Shown here in pieces: positions 1-11,144 of a stretch of 64,000 nt of DNA. Source of the DNA: Nannobrachium achirus (taxonomy: Eukaryota > Chordata > Actinopteri > Myctophiformes > Myctophidae). The translations under genes were made by a program, and so were the position numbers. The stretch is taken from positions 59,236,153 through 59,300,152 of the forward strand of contig OY997639.1 in NCBI GenBank assembly GCA_963921795.1, in the 5' to 3' direction. Below the pieces are notes generated by a model. That model searched no databases. It saw only the letters and a program-made list of their open reading frames with translations, and was not told where the DNA came from. Every line of letters starts with the position of its first letter. Within the stretch, counting starts at the first letter, position 1.

Positions 1-120
1 AAATAAAAAAAAAAGAGTAAAAAAAAATATTTTAAAAAAAATAAGCGATTTTCGAATTCAGTTTACCAAGTCGAATAGTGACGTTAGTATTCGAATATTC
101 GAATATTCGGTGAATGCCCT
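1..120. mobile_element. hAT-like element, right-end fragment
   Basis: The window opens inside an element whose right end seems to be at about 120, just before an AC repeat. The last 60 bases repeat TTCGAATA-type words and finish in GAATGCCCTA. Read from the other strand this starts TAGGGCATTC, the kind of terminus seen in fish hAT elements with subterminal iterons. The left end is outside the window, so no target duplication can be checked. Confidence 0.45.
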
Positions 121-183
121 AACACACACACACACAAACACGCACATATATATATACATACACACACACACAATATATATACA
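121..183. repeat. AC/AT-rich microsatellite
   Basis: Interrupted runs of ACACAC and ATATAT directly abut the end of the preceding hAT-like fragment. No gene is present. Confidence 0.85.
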
Positions 184-274
184 CAGGGGTTGACACCAGG
201 GGCATAGTTCTGCCGATTTAAAACGACTCCAATACGGAAGTAAAACTTCCTATGATTGGCCGCTAGTTGCGCTG

Positions 275-766
275 TTGACACTAAGGTCTCAGAGGCACTT
301 GCCCATCGGGCAAGTATAGGTCATGTTCTACTTGCCTAAAGGTTATGCCCACTTGCCTGAAAAGTAAATCTTCCATTATAAAATGATGGGTATGATTTTA
401 ATTACCGCTTTTTTTTTTACCCCCTGGGGCTGTGCGATAAATGTCATACCTAAATGTTTTATCAAATACCTGCACAGCTGTAATTGAATATGACTACAGG
501 TTCACACCTATTTTATATTTTTAAGTGTTGCAACAGTGAAAACAGCACATTATAGGTAAACAGTGCTTTTATTTTACATTCCACAGATCAGAAGACGGAG
601 CACTCTGGCCACGTTCAGGTGTTTAGACAGATATCTTGTGTTGTGTTAGACGGTTGCATCCTTTCTCAAATGAGCACTTGCCCGGTCGGGCAACCTGAAA
701 GCCAGCTTCACCTGCCCGAAGGTTTTATTTACCTCCTGGGTGCAGGTGGGCAAGCCTTAGTGTCAA
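275..766. mobile_element. Non-autonomous TIR element with ACTTGCC iterons
   Basis: The ends are inverted copies of TTGACACTAAGG (275-286 and 755-766). Inside both ends the word ACTTGCC(C) or its complement recurs about six times, for example around 300, 350 and 678-698, which is the usual picture of transposase-binding subterminal repeats. There is no coding capacity. The flanks (TTGCGCTG and TGCCTGTA) are only weakly alike, so the target duplication is doubtful and the superfamily is left open, with hAT most likely. Confidence 0.5.
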
Positions 767-792
767 TGCCTGTATATACATTATACATAATG

Positions 793-796
793 TGTA

Positions 797-851
<55 letters not shown>

Positions 852-855
852 TTTA
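793..855. repeat. TG/TA microsatellite with T run
   Basis: A TGTGTG stretch runs into about 17 TA units and ends in a T run. Confidence 0.95.
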
Positions 856-1274
856 GAAGGATCTGTACACACAAAAGCCTATATGTGGACATTGACCAGT
901 GCACCTGTCACAACAACTTACAAGAGCTGAGCACCACCTGCAGCTTGATAGGTGGCATCGAGGGTGTGTGAAATGCAGACTTGCACCCATCCCACATTCA
1001 AATTTAATGGCACCGCCTGCGCGTCTTCATAATTCCAAGAAGGCACCGAAATCGCTGCAGAGCCTCTCACGGAGGGTGATTGGTAGCACAAGTCATTATG
1101 TGTTGTACCATACATTTCAATCACATGTGGCAGTCGGTTTACGTTCACCATGAAAGAATGCACAAATACTCGGGGACTCCAGTCGTCATCTTCGTTCGAC
1201 AGATACCACTGCAAGAAATGCCCAAACATACCAAAACATAATCCAATTAACAACCTATTAATCAAATTGAAAAA

Positions 1275-1326
<52 letters not shown>

Positions 1327-1641
1327 CAATAGTTAGTATTGAGTGAGGTATATCACAAGACTTAATTAAACAAATTGTGTATTGTTACGTGACGTATTGG
1401 CCTATAACAGGCCAATGTGAAAACGTGCAACACACATGGCTGCCATGGCAGCTCCCATGGCAGCCATGTTTGTTTACATTTGAAGTTTTGCTGTTTGTTT
1501 CCTGATGAAGAACAAACCTGTGTCTTTGTGGAGGACAGTTGCATGCACAGATGTTACACCGATATTGGTATCGGAGGCTGACACAGAAATGTGTGACCGC
1601 ATCGCATATATGGGTGATGTTTCTCAGATATTGGTGTCCGG
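856..1641. other. Intergenic stretch without recognised gene
   Basis: I see no coding exon here. Short open frames on both strands lack any recognisable domain. A TA microsatellite interrupts the stretch at 1279-1323. A short run near 1430-1470 repeats CATGGCAGC-type words. Nothing else is supported. Confidence 0.5.
1279..1323. repeat. TA microsatellite
   Basis: Roughly 22 uninterrupted TA units. Confidence 0.97.
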
Positions 1642-1795
1642 TAGTGATGCGCGGATAGGCTTTTGAAGTCATCCGAATCCATCCGCGCAAATTAATTATC
1701 CGCCCATTATCCAACCGCATTAATTATATCATCCAATTTATAAATCCGCATCCATCCTCATCCGCAACTTCAAAAGTATTATTATTATTATTGAA
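1642..1795 (-). mobile_element. Fragment of the GATGCGCGGATAG hAT family
   Basis: These bases match the inverted right end of the element at 7753-8562, starting at the terminus TAGTGATGCGCGGATAGG and running through the CCATCCGC and ATAATTAATG words to an ATT microsatellite. Only one end is present, so this is a truncated copy of the same family. Confidence 0.75.
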
Positions 1796-2139
1796 TTTAA
1801 GGACACAACTGTTCAAGTGTGGAGAGCTACAGAGCTGGCGAGAGCCTAGTGCAGTGTTCCAGACAGATCCAGCCTCATATACTCCCCTTATAAGTCAGTG
1901 GTTCAACTATGGGACCCCTAGAGGGGTCTCCATACTCCCCTTATAAGTCAGTGGTTCAACTATGGGACCCCTAGAGGGGTCTTCAAATGATCTTGGGTGG
2001 TCCCAAATGATTAGCTTAATGTGAAACATTGTTTTTCCACTCAACAGTGTACAGAGGCTATCTGCACATTTCTAAAGAGACAATTTAAGGACTTTGTAAT
2101 ACTTTTAAAATGATAAATTAAATATTAGGGGCAGAAATT
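1796..2139. other. Intergenic stretch with a repeat-derived direct duplication
   Basis: No gene is seen. A 53-bp direct duplication occupies 1879-1983. It joins ACTCCCCTTATAAGT to a GTGGTTCAACTATGGGACCCC segment that resembles the common fish GTGGTTCCCAACC...GACCCC dispersed repeat. Confidence 0.5.
1879..1983. repeat. 53-bp direct tandem duplication
   Basis: The segment beginning ACTCCCCTTATAAGTCAGTG at 1881 recurs at 1934 with almost no change, so the two copies are adjacent and recent. The duplication includes the junction of unique DNA and a dispersed-repeat end. Confidence 0.85.
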
Positions 2140-2216
2140 GTGAAAATATCTGATCTACATGCTCACGCCGCCCTGCGTTGTGAGGTGTTGTGAGCATGTA
2201 GATCTGCTATTTTCAC
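2140..2216. repeat. Palindromic member of the CTACAAGCTCAC hairpin family
   Basis: GTGAAAATATCTGATCTACA is followed after a short loop by its inverted partner, ending TGTAGATCTGCTATTTTCAC, giving a stem of about 26 bp. The same word pair is scattered through the window (for example 15087-15131, 25311-25367, 39186-39252, 50470-51020 and 62323-62392). It has no coding capacity. Confidence 0.8.
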
Positions 2217-2413
2217 AAGACCGTGTTTTACAAAATGTAACGCCTCAACTCTTTGTCCAAACAGTGAGGCATTGTGAGCTTGGAGATTAGCTATTTTCGC
2301 CATCTGTGGAACCAAGTCAAATAAATGCAAGGCCTACAATTCTCTGTCTGTCTGTCTATCTATCTGGCAATATCCTCAGGGTGTCCAGTCAAAACACCAC
2401 AAAACTGACATTC

Positions 2414-2520
2414 AAGGAGTAGTTCACCCACAAAATGACTTATTTTTTCAATGTATTACTCACGCCATGGAGACTTGAGTTCAATAGAAAAAAAGTCACT
2501 TTGGGGGTGAACTACTCCTT
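2414..2520. mobile_element. Short MITE with AAGGAGTAGTTCACCC ends
   Basis: AAGGAGTAGTTCACCC at the left and its complement GGGTGAACTACTCCTT at the right bound a 107-bp element. The right flank begins TTAA. Terminal repeats of this type are very common in fish genomes. No transposase is encoded, and the superfamily cannot be settled from this copy. Confidence 0.7.
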
Positions 2521-4317
2521 TAATTAAATGTTTTTCTTCTCTTCACACACACCAAATGATCACCACTCTGTTTTGTTACACACGTGTGGTTCTAAAGATG
2601 AAAGAAAAATGCAGGGCATTCACAATCCGGCTAATTAAACAACAAACAAATTGGAATTATCAGAAATATGTTAGTCGCACGCATACTGTACCAACAAAAC
2701 ACAGTAAGTCCAAATGGAAAACAAATACACTTGCACTGATCTGAAACATATTCTCTCCCAGTGAACTTGACTGACCAGTGAACAAAGACAGACTGGTGCC
2801 ACTCATCAAGCAGAAGCCACTGATCAAAAGAAGGCACTAATTGACCACACCTGGCTTGGTGGCCTGAGTGGTGTAGTATATGTTGACAGCAAGGCTTATG
2901 CAGGCCAACCTAACTCTGTCCCTGGCATGTGCGAGGTGCTTGTAGATCTGTAACGATCCATAATATGGAGTGATATTCTGTAAAAATCCCGGACTACAGT
3001 ACCCTATTTAAAACTCCCAAAGTACTTCGGGAAAGACACTAAAAGAGTTAATGTTTAACACTTGTGTGAGGAGGAGTTGACGCTGCACTGGAGGTGCGAG
3101 GCACCTGGCGTCTCCCCAAAGGAAAAACGGACGATTATTCAACTTTCTTCTTCAAGTTCGAAGCCTGTTGTATCGAACAAAGCTTTGAATATTCGATTTG
3201 TCTGGGTCAGCCCCAGTGCAAAGTGTCAGACAATTTGCAAGCTGCGCAGCATTTTCTTCCAAATGTCCCAATCCTGCAAACTTTGGAAGCCAATCTTATT
3301 AGATTAGCTGGTAACAGATGGATGGACGGACGTACCCACACACGCACAGACGGACAGACAGACAGGGTGCAAAACATATTGTCTCCGGCTGATGGAGACA
3401 ATAACTTAAAACACACCCAAAATAGTGACATTAGGTTTACGATAGTTTAATGTTTATATAATTCAATATAATTCAATAAGAAATAAATATTTAACAGACT
3501 TACATCACGTGTTGGCAATGACTGTGGAAGCGGATGATGCTGAAGGGAGAAAGCAAATTGAACAAAAAGTTACTTTTGATTTATAATGTACAACTCAGTT
3601 TGAACACAGTAAAATGCACTGGGTTTATTTATTGAAACAAAGTACTGTATGAAATGAACAGGGCAGTTACAGGTGGACATTGTTCATTTTCCAGGTGCAA
3701 ATAACAAAAAGATGTAATGGTATTTCCCACAATTACATTATTGCATCTTGGGCTTACATGAAAACAAATGAACAGTGAAACACGATTGGCTCATTTTCAT
3801 GTGTACTCAGGCTTTAGTGGAGAGGAAATGCGTCAACGTGTTGTTATTCTACTTGAGAGCTGGCCAAAGAAGCAGCAGAGCCTGCGCAACACGCTTTAAC
3901 TTTCACTGCCGTGGGTGTGTGGTGGTTGGACTCAGGCTGAGAAATAGCGACGGGCGAACTGTTTTCTTTTTATTATCTCGCACCAGATCGGCAACATAGC
4001 TCTTTTGATACAGCAGCGCTGTGCTGTGCTCTGAGAAAATACAACTTGTGGAAATAATACACGACATGCTGTCAAAGAGATGCACTATTCTCTCCTCCAT
4101 TGTTCTACTCTGCTCCACAATTCACAATTAGGCACGGCTGGACGCAATCTTATCGTCATTAATGTCCAGTGTCCACCGCTATCATGTCTCAATATGCACG
4201 GTAGTTCATGGATCTAATTCACTTTAAAGGCTTAAAACATATTGCTGTTTTATTGTATTACGTTGACGTGGTTTAAAAGCTTAAAGCACCACTTTTTTTC
4301 TTCTTTTTTTTTACATA
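2521..4317. other. Intergenic stretch
   Basis: No exon with recognisable protein similarity. Around 3300-3365 there is a tail-like segment rich in GGACGGACG and GACAGACAGACAG. It resembles the GAGATnnnn...ACAGACAGAC termini found elsewhere in the window (near 19,030, 20,420, 20,715, 22,310 and 44,310). The rest looks unique. Confidence 0.4.
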
Positions 4318-4421
4318 AACGATTCGTCGACGCGTCAGATTAACCCCCGCGACTCGAGTCGACTTGATAAATCCTGCGTCGAGGACAGTCCTACTTCAAA
4401 GAGCCATAAATCCCATCTCTA
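4318..4421. mobile_element. hAT-like end with CGACTCGAGTCGAC iterons
   Basis: The segment carries CGTCGACGCG and CGACTCGAGTCGAC palindromic words and ends AATCCCATCTCTA. Its complement starts TAGAGATGGGATT, a typical hAT terminus like those at 5806 and 7753. I could not place the opposite end, so this is listed as a single-ended fragment. Confidence 0.45.
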
Positions 4422-5136
4422 GTCCTAACCAGCACACTGAGCGCAGTGAGCGCAGACGGCAAATATGCTCTGACTTTGATCGGATCACGCAACGCTATGT
4501 TTTAGCCAAAATTACGAGACGATTTCACAGAAATCATTACAAAACACAGTACCACAGAGAACACACATGTGAAATTAGATATAAACGTTTTTCTTGACAT
4601 TTTATTTTCAAGGCATTATGTTCACTGGCCCAAACGGGCAATTCGCTGGTGAGTTCTGTCTAAAGGTACATCCGGGCCATTTATAATGTAGACCCCTGAC
4701 TAATACAAATTATATAAAACACAATACAAATTGGTATTATTAAAAGGGAGATATAATGGACCGAATGTTGTTACATTTTGGGGCGGCACTACCCACACAT
4801 TTGGCTGTGGTGCTCATTCCACGAATGCCCGATGCTTACAAACTGTAAGTCGTTGTAAAGGTGATGAATCATCAATAAACATTATATAAAACACAATACA
4901 AATTGGTATTATTAAAAGGGAGATATAATGGACCGAAGTCAAGTTTCCTTTTTTGTGTGCCGACTGCCGAGTTGCAAAATAGGGTGCGCACCAAGCAACA
5001 TCTCCATGTGCTCCCATGAGTACTAGCCCAAAAAGGTTATGTGCACCCCTGACTATAATAGCACAGTTGATCAAAACAGCAGAGTTTTTAGGAAAAACAA
5101 GTTGTGTTCCAGTAAGGTCAGTATATTTACCTGCAT
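4422..5136. other. Intergenic stretch with a local direct repeat
   Basis: No gene recognised. The segment ATATAAAACACAATACAAAT followed by TGGTATTATTAAAAGGGAG occurs twice, near 4711 and 4884, which suggests a small direct duplication. Confidence 0.4.
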
Positions 5137-5675
5137 TGTAACAGCCGTGGGTGTTGTATGTCTAGAGAAACGGCTGTGGGTGTGGTCTTCCTGTTCAAAC
5201 TCCTCTCCTGTTTAACGGTGACTGTAAACAGCAGAGAGACAATTAGAATGTTGAATTTAACCATATCTAATTGGTCTGTGTTGGAGTAATGACCTCACAC
5301 ACCCGAGTCATGAGTGTTCTGGGTTGTGAGCAAGGAAACTATTGAAAGGAAAGGACCCTATGACATAATTTTCTCTACACCTCGATTCAAGCCAGCAGAT
5401 TCGTCACACTCGGTGAAGTTCTGTGAATAATGAGTCTAAGAGAGCCGGCTAGACACTTATGAATAAACACTATTTCTGAATGATAGACCTTTATAAAATA
5501 CTCGGGTGAGAAAAATAAAAGAAGACATGTTACACATTGTTTTCTGCTGTTGCTTTTCGGTGTGTGAGAGAGAGAACCTGAGCAGAACCTGTACCTGTGA
5601 GGTACCTCCTCGAGAGAACCCGAGCGGATACCTCACAGGCCCGAGGCCCCCACCCTGAGCAAGCAATTTGCGACA
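5137..5675 (+). mobile_element. LTR fossil (solo LTR or 5' LTR remnant)
   Basis: The segment starts TGTAACAGCC and ends TTTGCGACA, giving the TG...CA form of an LTR. It holds AATAAA-type and TATAAA-type words near 5462-5492. Just beyond the right end TGTTGGGGCGAATCCGA resembles a primer-binding region, so a few bases of internal DNA may remain before a fold-back element begins at 5698. No coding region is attached. It is an old, incomplete copy. The family is uncertain and the call rests on form alone. Confidence 0.45.
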
Positions 5676-5697
5676 TAATTGTTGGGGCGAATCCGAT

Positions 5698-6902
5698 ACT
5701 TCCGTGACCATGAGAGCAAAGTTCCGTTTCTCAATGGATTTGTCATCTAGGAGGGTTATTAAACAAATGTGGCCGGGGTGTATTTTTTTTAATGGTGGGG
5801 GAAATTAGAGATGTGACCGAATATTCGGCGCTGAATATTTTCGGCCGAATAGTGCCAAAAAACGCATATTCGGTTTCGGTTTGATTTTACAGCCGAATAA
5901 TTATTACCGAATAGTACCGAATACCAAATACCGAATATTACCGAATACTGAATACCGAATACTACCGAATAATCTATAGGATATTCAATATATATATATA
6001 TTTTTTCTTTTCTTTTTATAACAATAATTACATTGATATTTCTTTATGATGCAATAATTCAACTATATGGAATGTTAATATTTTTAGACATAATTTGTCT
6101 TTTATTACAAATTTACTACACAATAGTAAATAAATAATTATACACAAAAATAAATATGTTATGTGTGCATTCAAAAGTGAGAAATAAATGTTCTATGGAA
6201 CCATATGGTGATTATTATTTAAGTTAGGTTTTGCCATAATCATGTCTTTTGCCATAATCAGGTAGCTTTACAACAAAGGTACAGAAATGGTGCAAAAATT
6301 TGTAATACAAAATAAATGACATACATGTATTATTCGGCTATTCGGTATTCGGCCAAATGTTTCCAATATTCGGTATTCGGTTTCGGCCAAGAATTTTGCT
6401 TTCGGCACATCCCGAGGGGAAATACTATAAAGGAAAATATTACTCCCAAAAAATCTGCTTTAAGTGGGATGTGAGGGGTCAAACTAGTTTTTTTTTTTTT
6501 TATTATGAATCCATTGCAAGCATTTTTTTGCATGAAAAACATTCCTTGGGCTAAAAACAGACCACAAAAGACTGAACATTTATGACTCATCACTAAACCA
6601 TAGTTTTGTTTGCCGTTTTTTAGCCCAAGGATTGTGCTTGATATGGATTCAGAATAATTAAAAACCCCTAGTTTGACCCCTCACATCCCACTTAAAGCAG
6701 ATTTTTTGGGAGTGTTTTTTTCCCTTTATAGTATTGTGTATAGTGAGTGAATTAGTAAGTGAATGAGACTGAAAATTACCCTAGCCGTCAAACATTTTCC
6801 CCGCCATTTAAAAAAAATACATCCCGGCCAAATTTGTTTAATAACGCTCCTAGATGACAAATCCATTGAGAAACGGACCTTTGCTCTTGTGGTCACGGAA
6901 GT
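5698..6902. mobile_element. Long fold-back element, carrying a hAT insertion
   Basis: The left arm begins ACTTCCGTGACCA and the right arm ends TGGTCACGGAAGT. The arms match over about 300 bases, including TTTCTCAATGGATTTGTCAT, TCTGCTTTAAGTGGGATGTG and the CCTTGGGCTAAAAAC words near the centre at about 6600. The left arm is split by the hAT element at 5806-6415. There is no coding capacity. A decayed relative of the central part lies at 25,070-25,262. Confidence 0.8.
5806..6415. mobile_element. Non-autonomous hAT element with CCGAATA iterons
   Basis: The 610-bp element is bounded by TAGAGATGTGACCGAA and the inverted GCTTTCGGCACATCCCGA. It is flanked by perfect 8-bp target duplications GGGGAAAT (5798-5805 and 6416-6423). 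Both ends are packed with CCGAATA/TATTCGG words, more than a dozen in all, which are likely transposase-binding sites. The AT-rich centre has no reading frame. It inserted into the left arm of the fold-back element around it and is therefore younger than that element. Confidence 0.9.
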
Positions 6903-7647
6903 GCCATAAACGACCTAGCTAGTAGGTTTTAAAGTGGTTGCAAATAAATCTGCCCAAGAGGGACAAAGAGACAATTGATGACTATTAAATAGCCACAGTT
7001 GAGATGAGGGTCCGTGACCAAATACATATCATTTTGGGGGTCCTTGACATGACAAAGTTTGACGACTTTTCAGAAAACTTTTAGGATTTAGTGGTTAAGG
7101 ACCCAAAAGATGATATGAATTTGGCCGTGGACCCCAAATATTTTGTTAGAGGGACCCCCAGAAGCAAAGATTTGCGTTAAAAATGTTCACTCTTAATTTG
7201 GGTCTTGCCATGCAAAATAGATGCACGCTACTCAGACCCGTTGACAAACGAAACGTCGCATCAAGTATTGTGTGCTTTCTCTGTCATCCATTTGGACACC
7301 TCACTGTCATAGGCTACTCAAGATAACTTAATTGAAACAGCAGTTGGCAACACTTCATTCACAGAAAAGCCAAGCTAATGGTTGAGTTGTTTTTTTTCTC
7401 AATGTGAATGCACCTTAAATCGCTTTATCTAATTTTCTTGTTATTTAGCCACCAAAAATGAGTCCAGGTGTTTTTTTGTTTATTTATTTTTTTATCCAAA
7501 AACGCTTTATGGTCCATTTTCGGCCGAGTCGCGGCAATTTAATATAGTCCACACAACGGCAGCCTCTGGTCATAGGCAATTCCGCTTATTTACATCGCTC
7601 CTAAATACCTTTTTTCTGTAGGCTACTTCTCTGCTTTTTTATAAACA
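6903..7647. other. Intergenic stretch
   Basis: No gene recognised. The part 6980-7165 has several GGGGGTCC/GGACCCCC words in an ordered arrangement, reminiscent of the dispersed GACCCCC repeats seen at 1900, 17,600, 49,300 and 62,500. The remainder is unassigned. Confidence 0.4.
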
Positions 7648-8811
7648 AGTTCCCCCAGGTTCTTTGTTCCCCAGGTTTTATGTTCCCCATTTACCCCCCA
7701 AAAAAAGGTTCCATGTTCCCCGCGTACCCAAAAAAGGTCCCATGTTTCCCACTAGAGATGCGCAGATAGCGGTTTTAGCCGCGGTGGACCGCGGTGATCC
7801 GCGGTGCAGTCGGATTTGGATCAATCAAATATAATTATTAATTAATTTCGGATATCCGCGGATGAAATAATGCAGGAAATAAATTATGGCCTAATCTATC
7901 TATCAATAAAAAGCTAAATCTAGGTATGCTTGTGTCTGTTAGTGTGTGTTATTTTGTATAATTTGTAAAGTAACCATCATTTTTCATGAGGCAATGTCCA
8001 GTCCACGATAAAACTAAACAGCTGTGTCCACTTAAAGGCAACGGCATCACGGCATGCATCGTCGCACTCATTACCTCTGGTCGCGCTGCAAAAGTGATTC
8101 TCTCTCAGCTCCATAGTCCATATTGTAAAGTACTGTACAGTAGGTAAGTTAAACTTCCCACTAAGTTGTGTTTGTTCCTCTCTCTTTCGCTCTCTCCCTC
8201 ACTCTCTCTCTCTCTCGTGTGTCTGACTCTGTCTGCCTGCATGTCTGTCTGCATCGACGCAGCACCGACTCAAAAAAAAAAAAAAAAGAAAGAAAAAAGA
8301 CGAACGGAGCTAGACATTCCGTAGGCTAGATCAATGCATTTCTGTGATCGCACAACTAAGAAAACTAACAGGGAATAGCCTACCAGAAAATAATATTAGC
8401 CTAATAATAAGGGTAATAATAATAATACTTTTGAAGTTGCGGATGAGGATGGATGCGGATTTATAAATTGGATGATATAATTAATGCAGTTGGAGAATGG
8501 GCGGATAATTAATTTGCGCGGATAGATTCGGATGACTTCAAAAGCCTATCCGCGCATCACTATTTCCCACTTAGGCCCACCCCCACACAAAAAGGTTCTA
8601 TGTTCCCCGCTCAACTTAATAAAGGTTCTATGTTCCCCACTCATCCAAAAATGCAGCAAACATTCATTTCAAATTATTAATAACTCAAAGACATACAGAT
8701 CCTTTATTTGGTTGAGATGGGAACATATAACCTTTTTGTGGGGAGGGTGGGTGGGGAACATAGAACCTTTTTTGGGGGAAGTGGGGAACATAGAACCTGG
8801 GGAACATAGGG
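7648..8811. mobile_element. Fold-back element 1 with iterated CTATGTTCCCC ends
   Basis: The left arm is a series of near-copies of GGTTCTATGTTCCCC separated by about 15-35 bases. The right arm is the same series inverted (GGGGAACATAGAACC), ending GGGGAACATAGG. A hAT element sits in the left arm (7753-8562). There is no coding capacity. A second, complete copy follows 174 bp downstream (8986-9868). I do not recognise the family. Confidence 0.75.
7753..8562. mobile_element. Non-autonomous hAT element with CCGCGGAT iterons
   Basis: The 810-bp element runs from TAGAGATGCGCAGATAG to the inverted CTATCCGCGCATCACTA and is flanked by perfect 8-bp duplications TTTCCCAC (7745-7752 and 8563-8570). The left end repeats CCGCGGTG and CCGCGGAT; the right end repeats GATGCGGAT and GGATGAGG. 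No transposase is encoded. It interrupts the CTATGTTCCCC fold-back element and is thus younger than it. A one-ended relative lies at 1642-1795. Confidence 0.92.
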
Positions 8812-8985
8812 TTTATTCTTTGTTTTTTTCCTTACTATATCTACTGCATAGTACTGTGTTCTATTGGTTAGTCATTCAATGTTATATGAGATAACTAGGG
8901 TAAATTACAATAGAATATTAGAATATTAATTCATGTTGATACTGAAGAAGGCATACTGTGATTGTGTGTCCTACTTGGGGTCCAA

Positions 8986-9868
8986 CCTATGTTCCCCAGG
9001 TTCTATGTTCCCCAGGTTCTATGTTCCCCATTTTCCCCTATAAAAAAGATTCTATGTTCCCCTCTTACCCAAAAAAGGTTCTATGTTCCCCAGGTTCTAT
9101 GTTCCCCACCTACTTTCACAAAGAAAAGGGTCTATGTTCCCCGTTTACCTAAAAAAGGTTCTATGTTCCCCGATCATACAAAAATGCAAGAAACAATTAC
9201 AAATACTATATAGTGGGACAGGGGGCACTAGGGAAATCTGGGCACCATATTTTTGGGATGACTGGGCATTTGGACAAGTGGGCACCTAGTCGAGTGGGCA
9301 CTTAGGGTTGGAGACATCTGTTTATTATAGGGACATGTGGGTACCTGGACAACTGGGCACCTGAATTAGGATTTGTGTTTTTTAACTTAACACTGCTTTG
9401 TTGTTGGTAAGTGATATTTAACCCAATGTTATTTAAACCCCAACCATGGTCAAAAGTACAATTATAATAAGCATTAGTGAAGACCAATTATATGATGATA
9501 GTTGAAAATGGGTTAAGTTGTCCCTTCAGCTTGTATAATTGTAGGCCTATTTACTTTTGTGTGTAAAACACCTAACACCTTTCTTATCTGCTTTATAAAT
9601 AAAGCACCTGGAAACTGCAGATGATGGCTAATGTTGATCATGCCTCTATTGAAAAATATATATACCGAAGGCTAATTGCCCAGGGCCCACCATTACCAGG
9701 GCCCACCATTTCCTGCATTTTTTGTGAACGGGGAACATAGAACCTTTATTTGGTTTAGTGGGGAACATAGAACCTTTTTGTGAGGAGCGGGGCGGGGAAC
9801 ATAGAACCTGGGGAACATAGAACCTTTTTTTGGGGGAAGTGGGGAACATAGAACCTGGGGAACATAGG
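8986..9868. mobile_element. Fold-back element 2 with iterated CTATGTTCCCC ends
   Basis: The 883-bp element begins CCTATGTTCCCC and ends GGGGAACATAGG. I count about eight copies of the motif in the left arm (8986-9172) and six inverted copies in the right arm (9729-9868). The centre has its own theme: TGGGCAC words recur at 9200-9365 and GGGCCCACC words at 9682-9710. There is no reading frame of note. The iterated ends suggest many binding sites for one protein, but neither the element class nor its target duplication can be fixed here. Confidence 0.7.
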
Positions 9869-11144
9869 TACGGTCCCTCCTACTTTACATGTTTGTTGTT
9901 GCTAGCATTAACATTTATGATACTGTGAGATTAAGACTATCACCATAATTTAGTTTATAAACATCAATAGCAATTAGCAACATTAGGTTAGCAACTGCTG
10001 CTTTTCATAAAGTTTACCTTTAGAGTTCAGGCTGAAAAAGCGCACCGTTGCCACACCCGGTGTGCATTTCCGAACGCACCCCCCGTTTCTCGGCGAGCTT
10101 CATTTCGGCGACTCTACCGGCGGTGAACTGTACCGTCATGAAACTGTACCCTTTCCTATGCAAACGTCTAATAAAGTCTTCAATCAATCAAAAGACCCCG
10201 TGGTAACCATAGTAATGAGATTGAGAGAGAACGTGGCGATTGCGAATCGTTTTACGGCCAATTCACAACAATGACGCATGTTGTTTCTGTGAGAGAGCCT
10301 CCCGTTGTTTCTACGCCTGGACCTATGTTTTGGAGGCTAATTCACAAGAAAACGGGGTAAAAAACGATTCACAACGGAAGTATCTTTAAAGTAACAGGTC
10401 GGGCATTACGGGCAATGTCAACGCGAAACGCGGTTACGGTTGTATGCACGCTGCATGCGACAGACGTTGTACGGACGGACATTTAGGTAAACCAGGTTAG
10501 CAGACATTAGCTAGCCTAGAAGCCGTATGCACATGTCACATACATACTAATTGCGTAGTTCACTTTTAAAATGTCTAATTAACAACATTTATGTTCGCGG
10601 CGAGTACACTGACCTTCGGTATGGGAGCGTGGAGTCTGAAGCGTGGACACTTATTATTATAGCTCTATGCGTGGACACCGGTGTACTAGCTGAGAATCTG
10701 GCTGGGGTACGTCGCTTCCGTTGCTACGGCAACTCTGTAGGGCCAACATTCTCCCCCACCTCCAGTGAAGCTCTGTACTAGAGCAGTGTCTGCGTCTTTT
10801 ATTGAATTCTTTATTCTACATTACATTATTATTTCTTGCTGCCGAATGAGAACATGATAGTGATGTTAACATTAAGAATTATATTGCTTTGAATTGCTAG
10901 GCCTTTTTTTAATCTATTGCGATTATATTTTAAATCTATTGCTTTGAATTTAGCATTCATCACTTTAGCCAGTCTGCTTAATTAAAATTGTTTTATCACT
11001 GGCAGTAATAGGATAGGGATTATGCATATAAAAATTTCGGCGCACATCCGTGACGTCACGGATGGGGACTCCACTTCCTGTTGTGGCTCAAAGAAAGTCT
11101 CAGCAAGAAGAGTCATCAACGTCATTTTATGGCGTTTTATGCTC
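9869..11144. other. Intergenic stretch with a possible retroposon tail
   Basis: No host exon is recognised. Positions 10,036-10,190 contain GTGTGCATTTCCGAACGCACC and end with AATAAAGTCTTCAATCAATC, which looks like the 3' end of a retroposed element. That reading is tentative. Positions 10,200-10,800 are moderately CpG-rich unique DNA. Confidence 0.35.
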
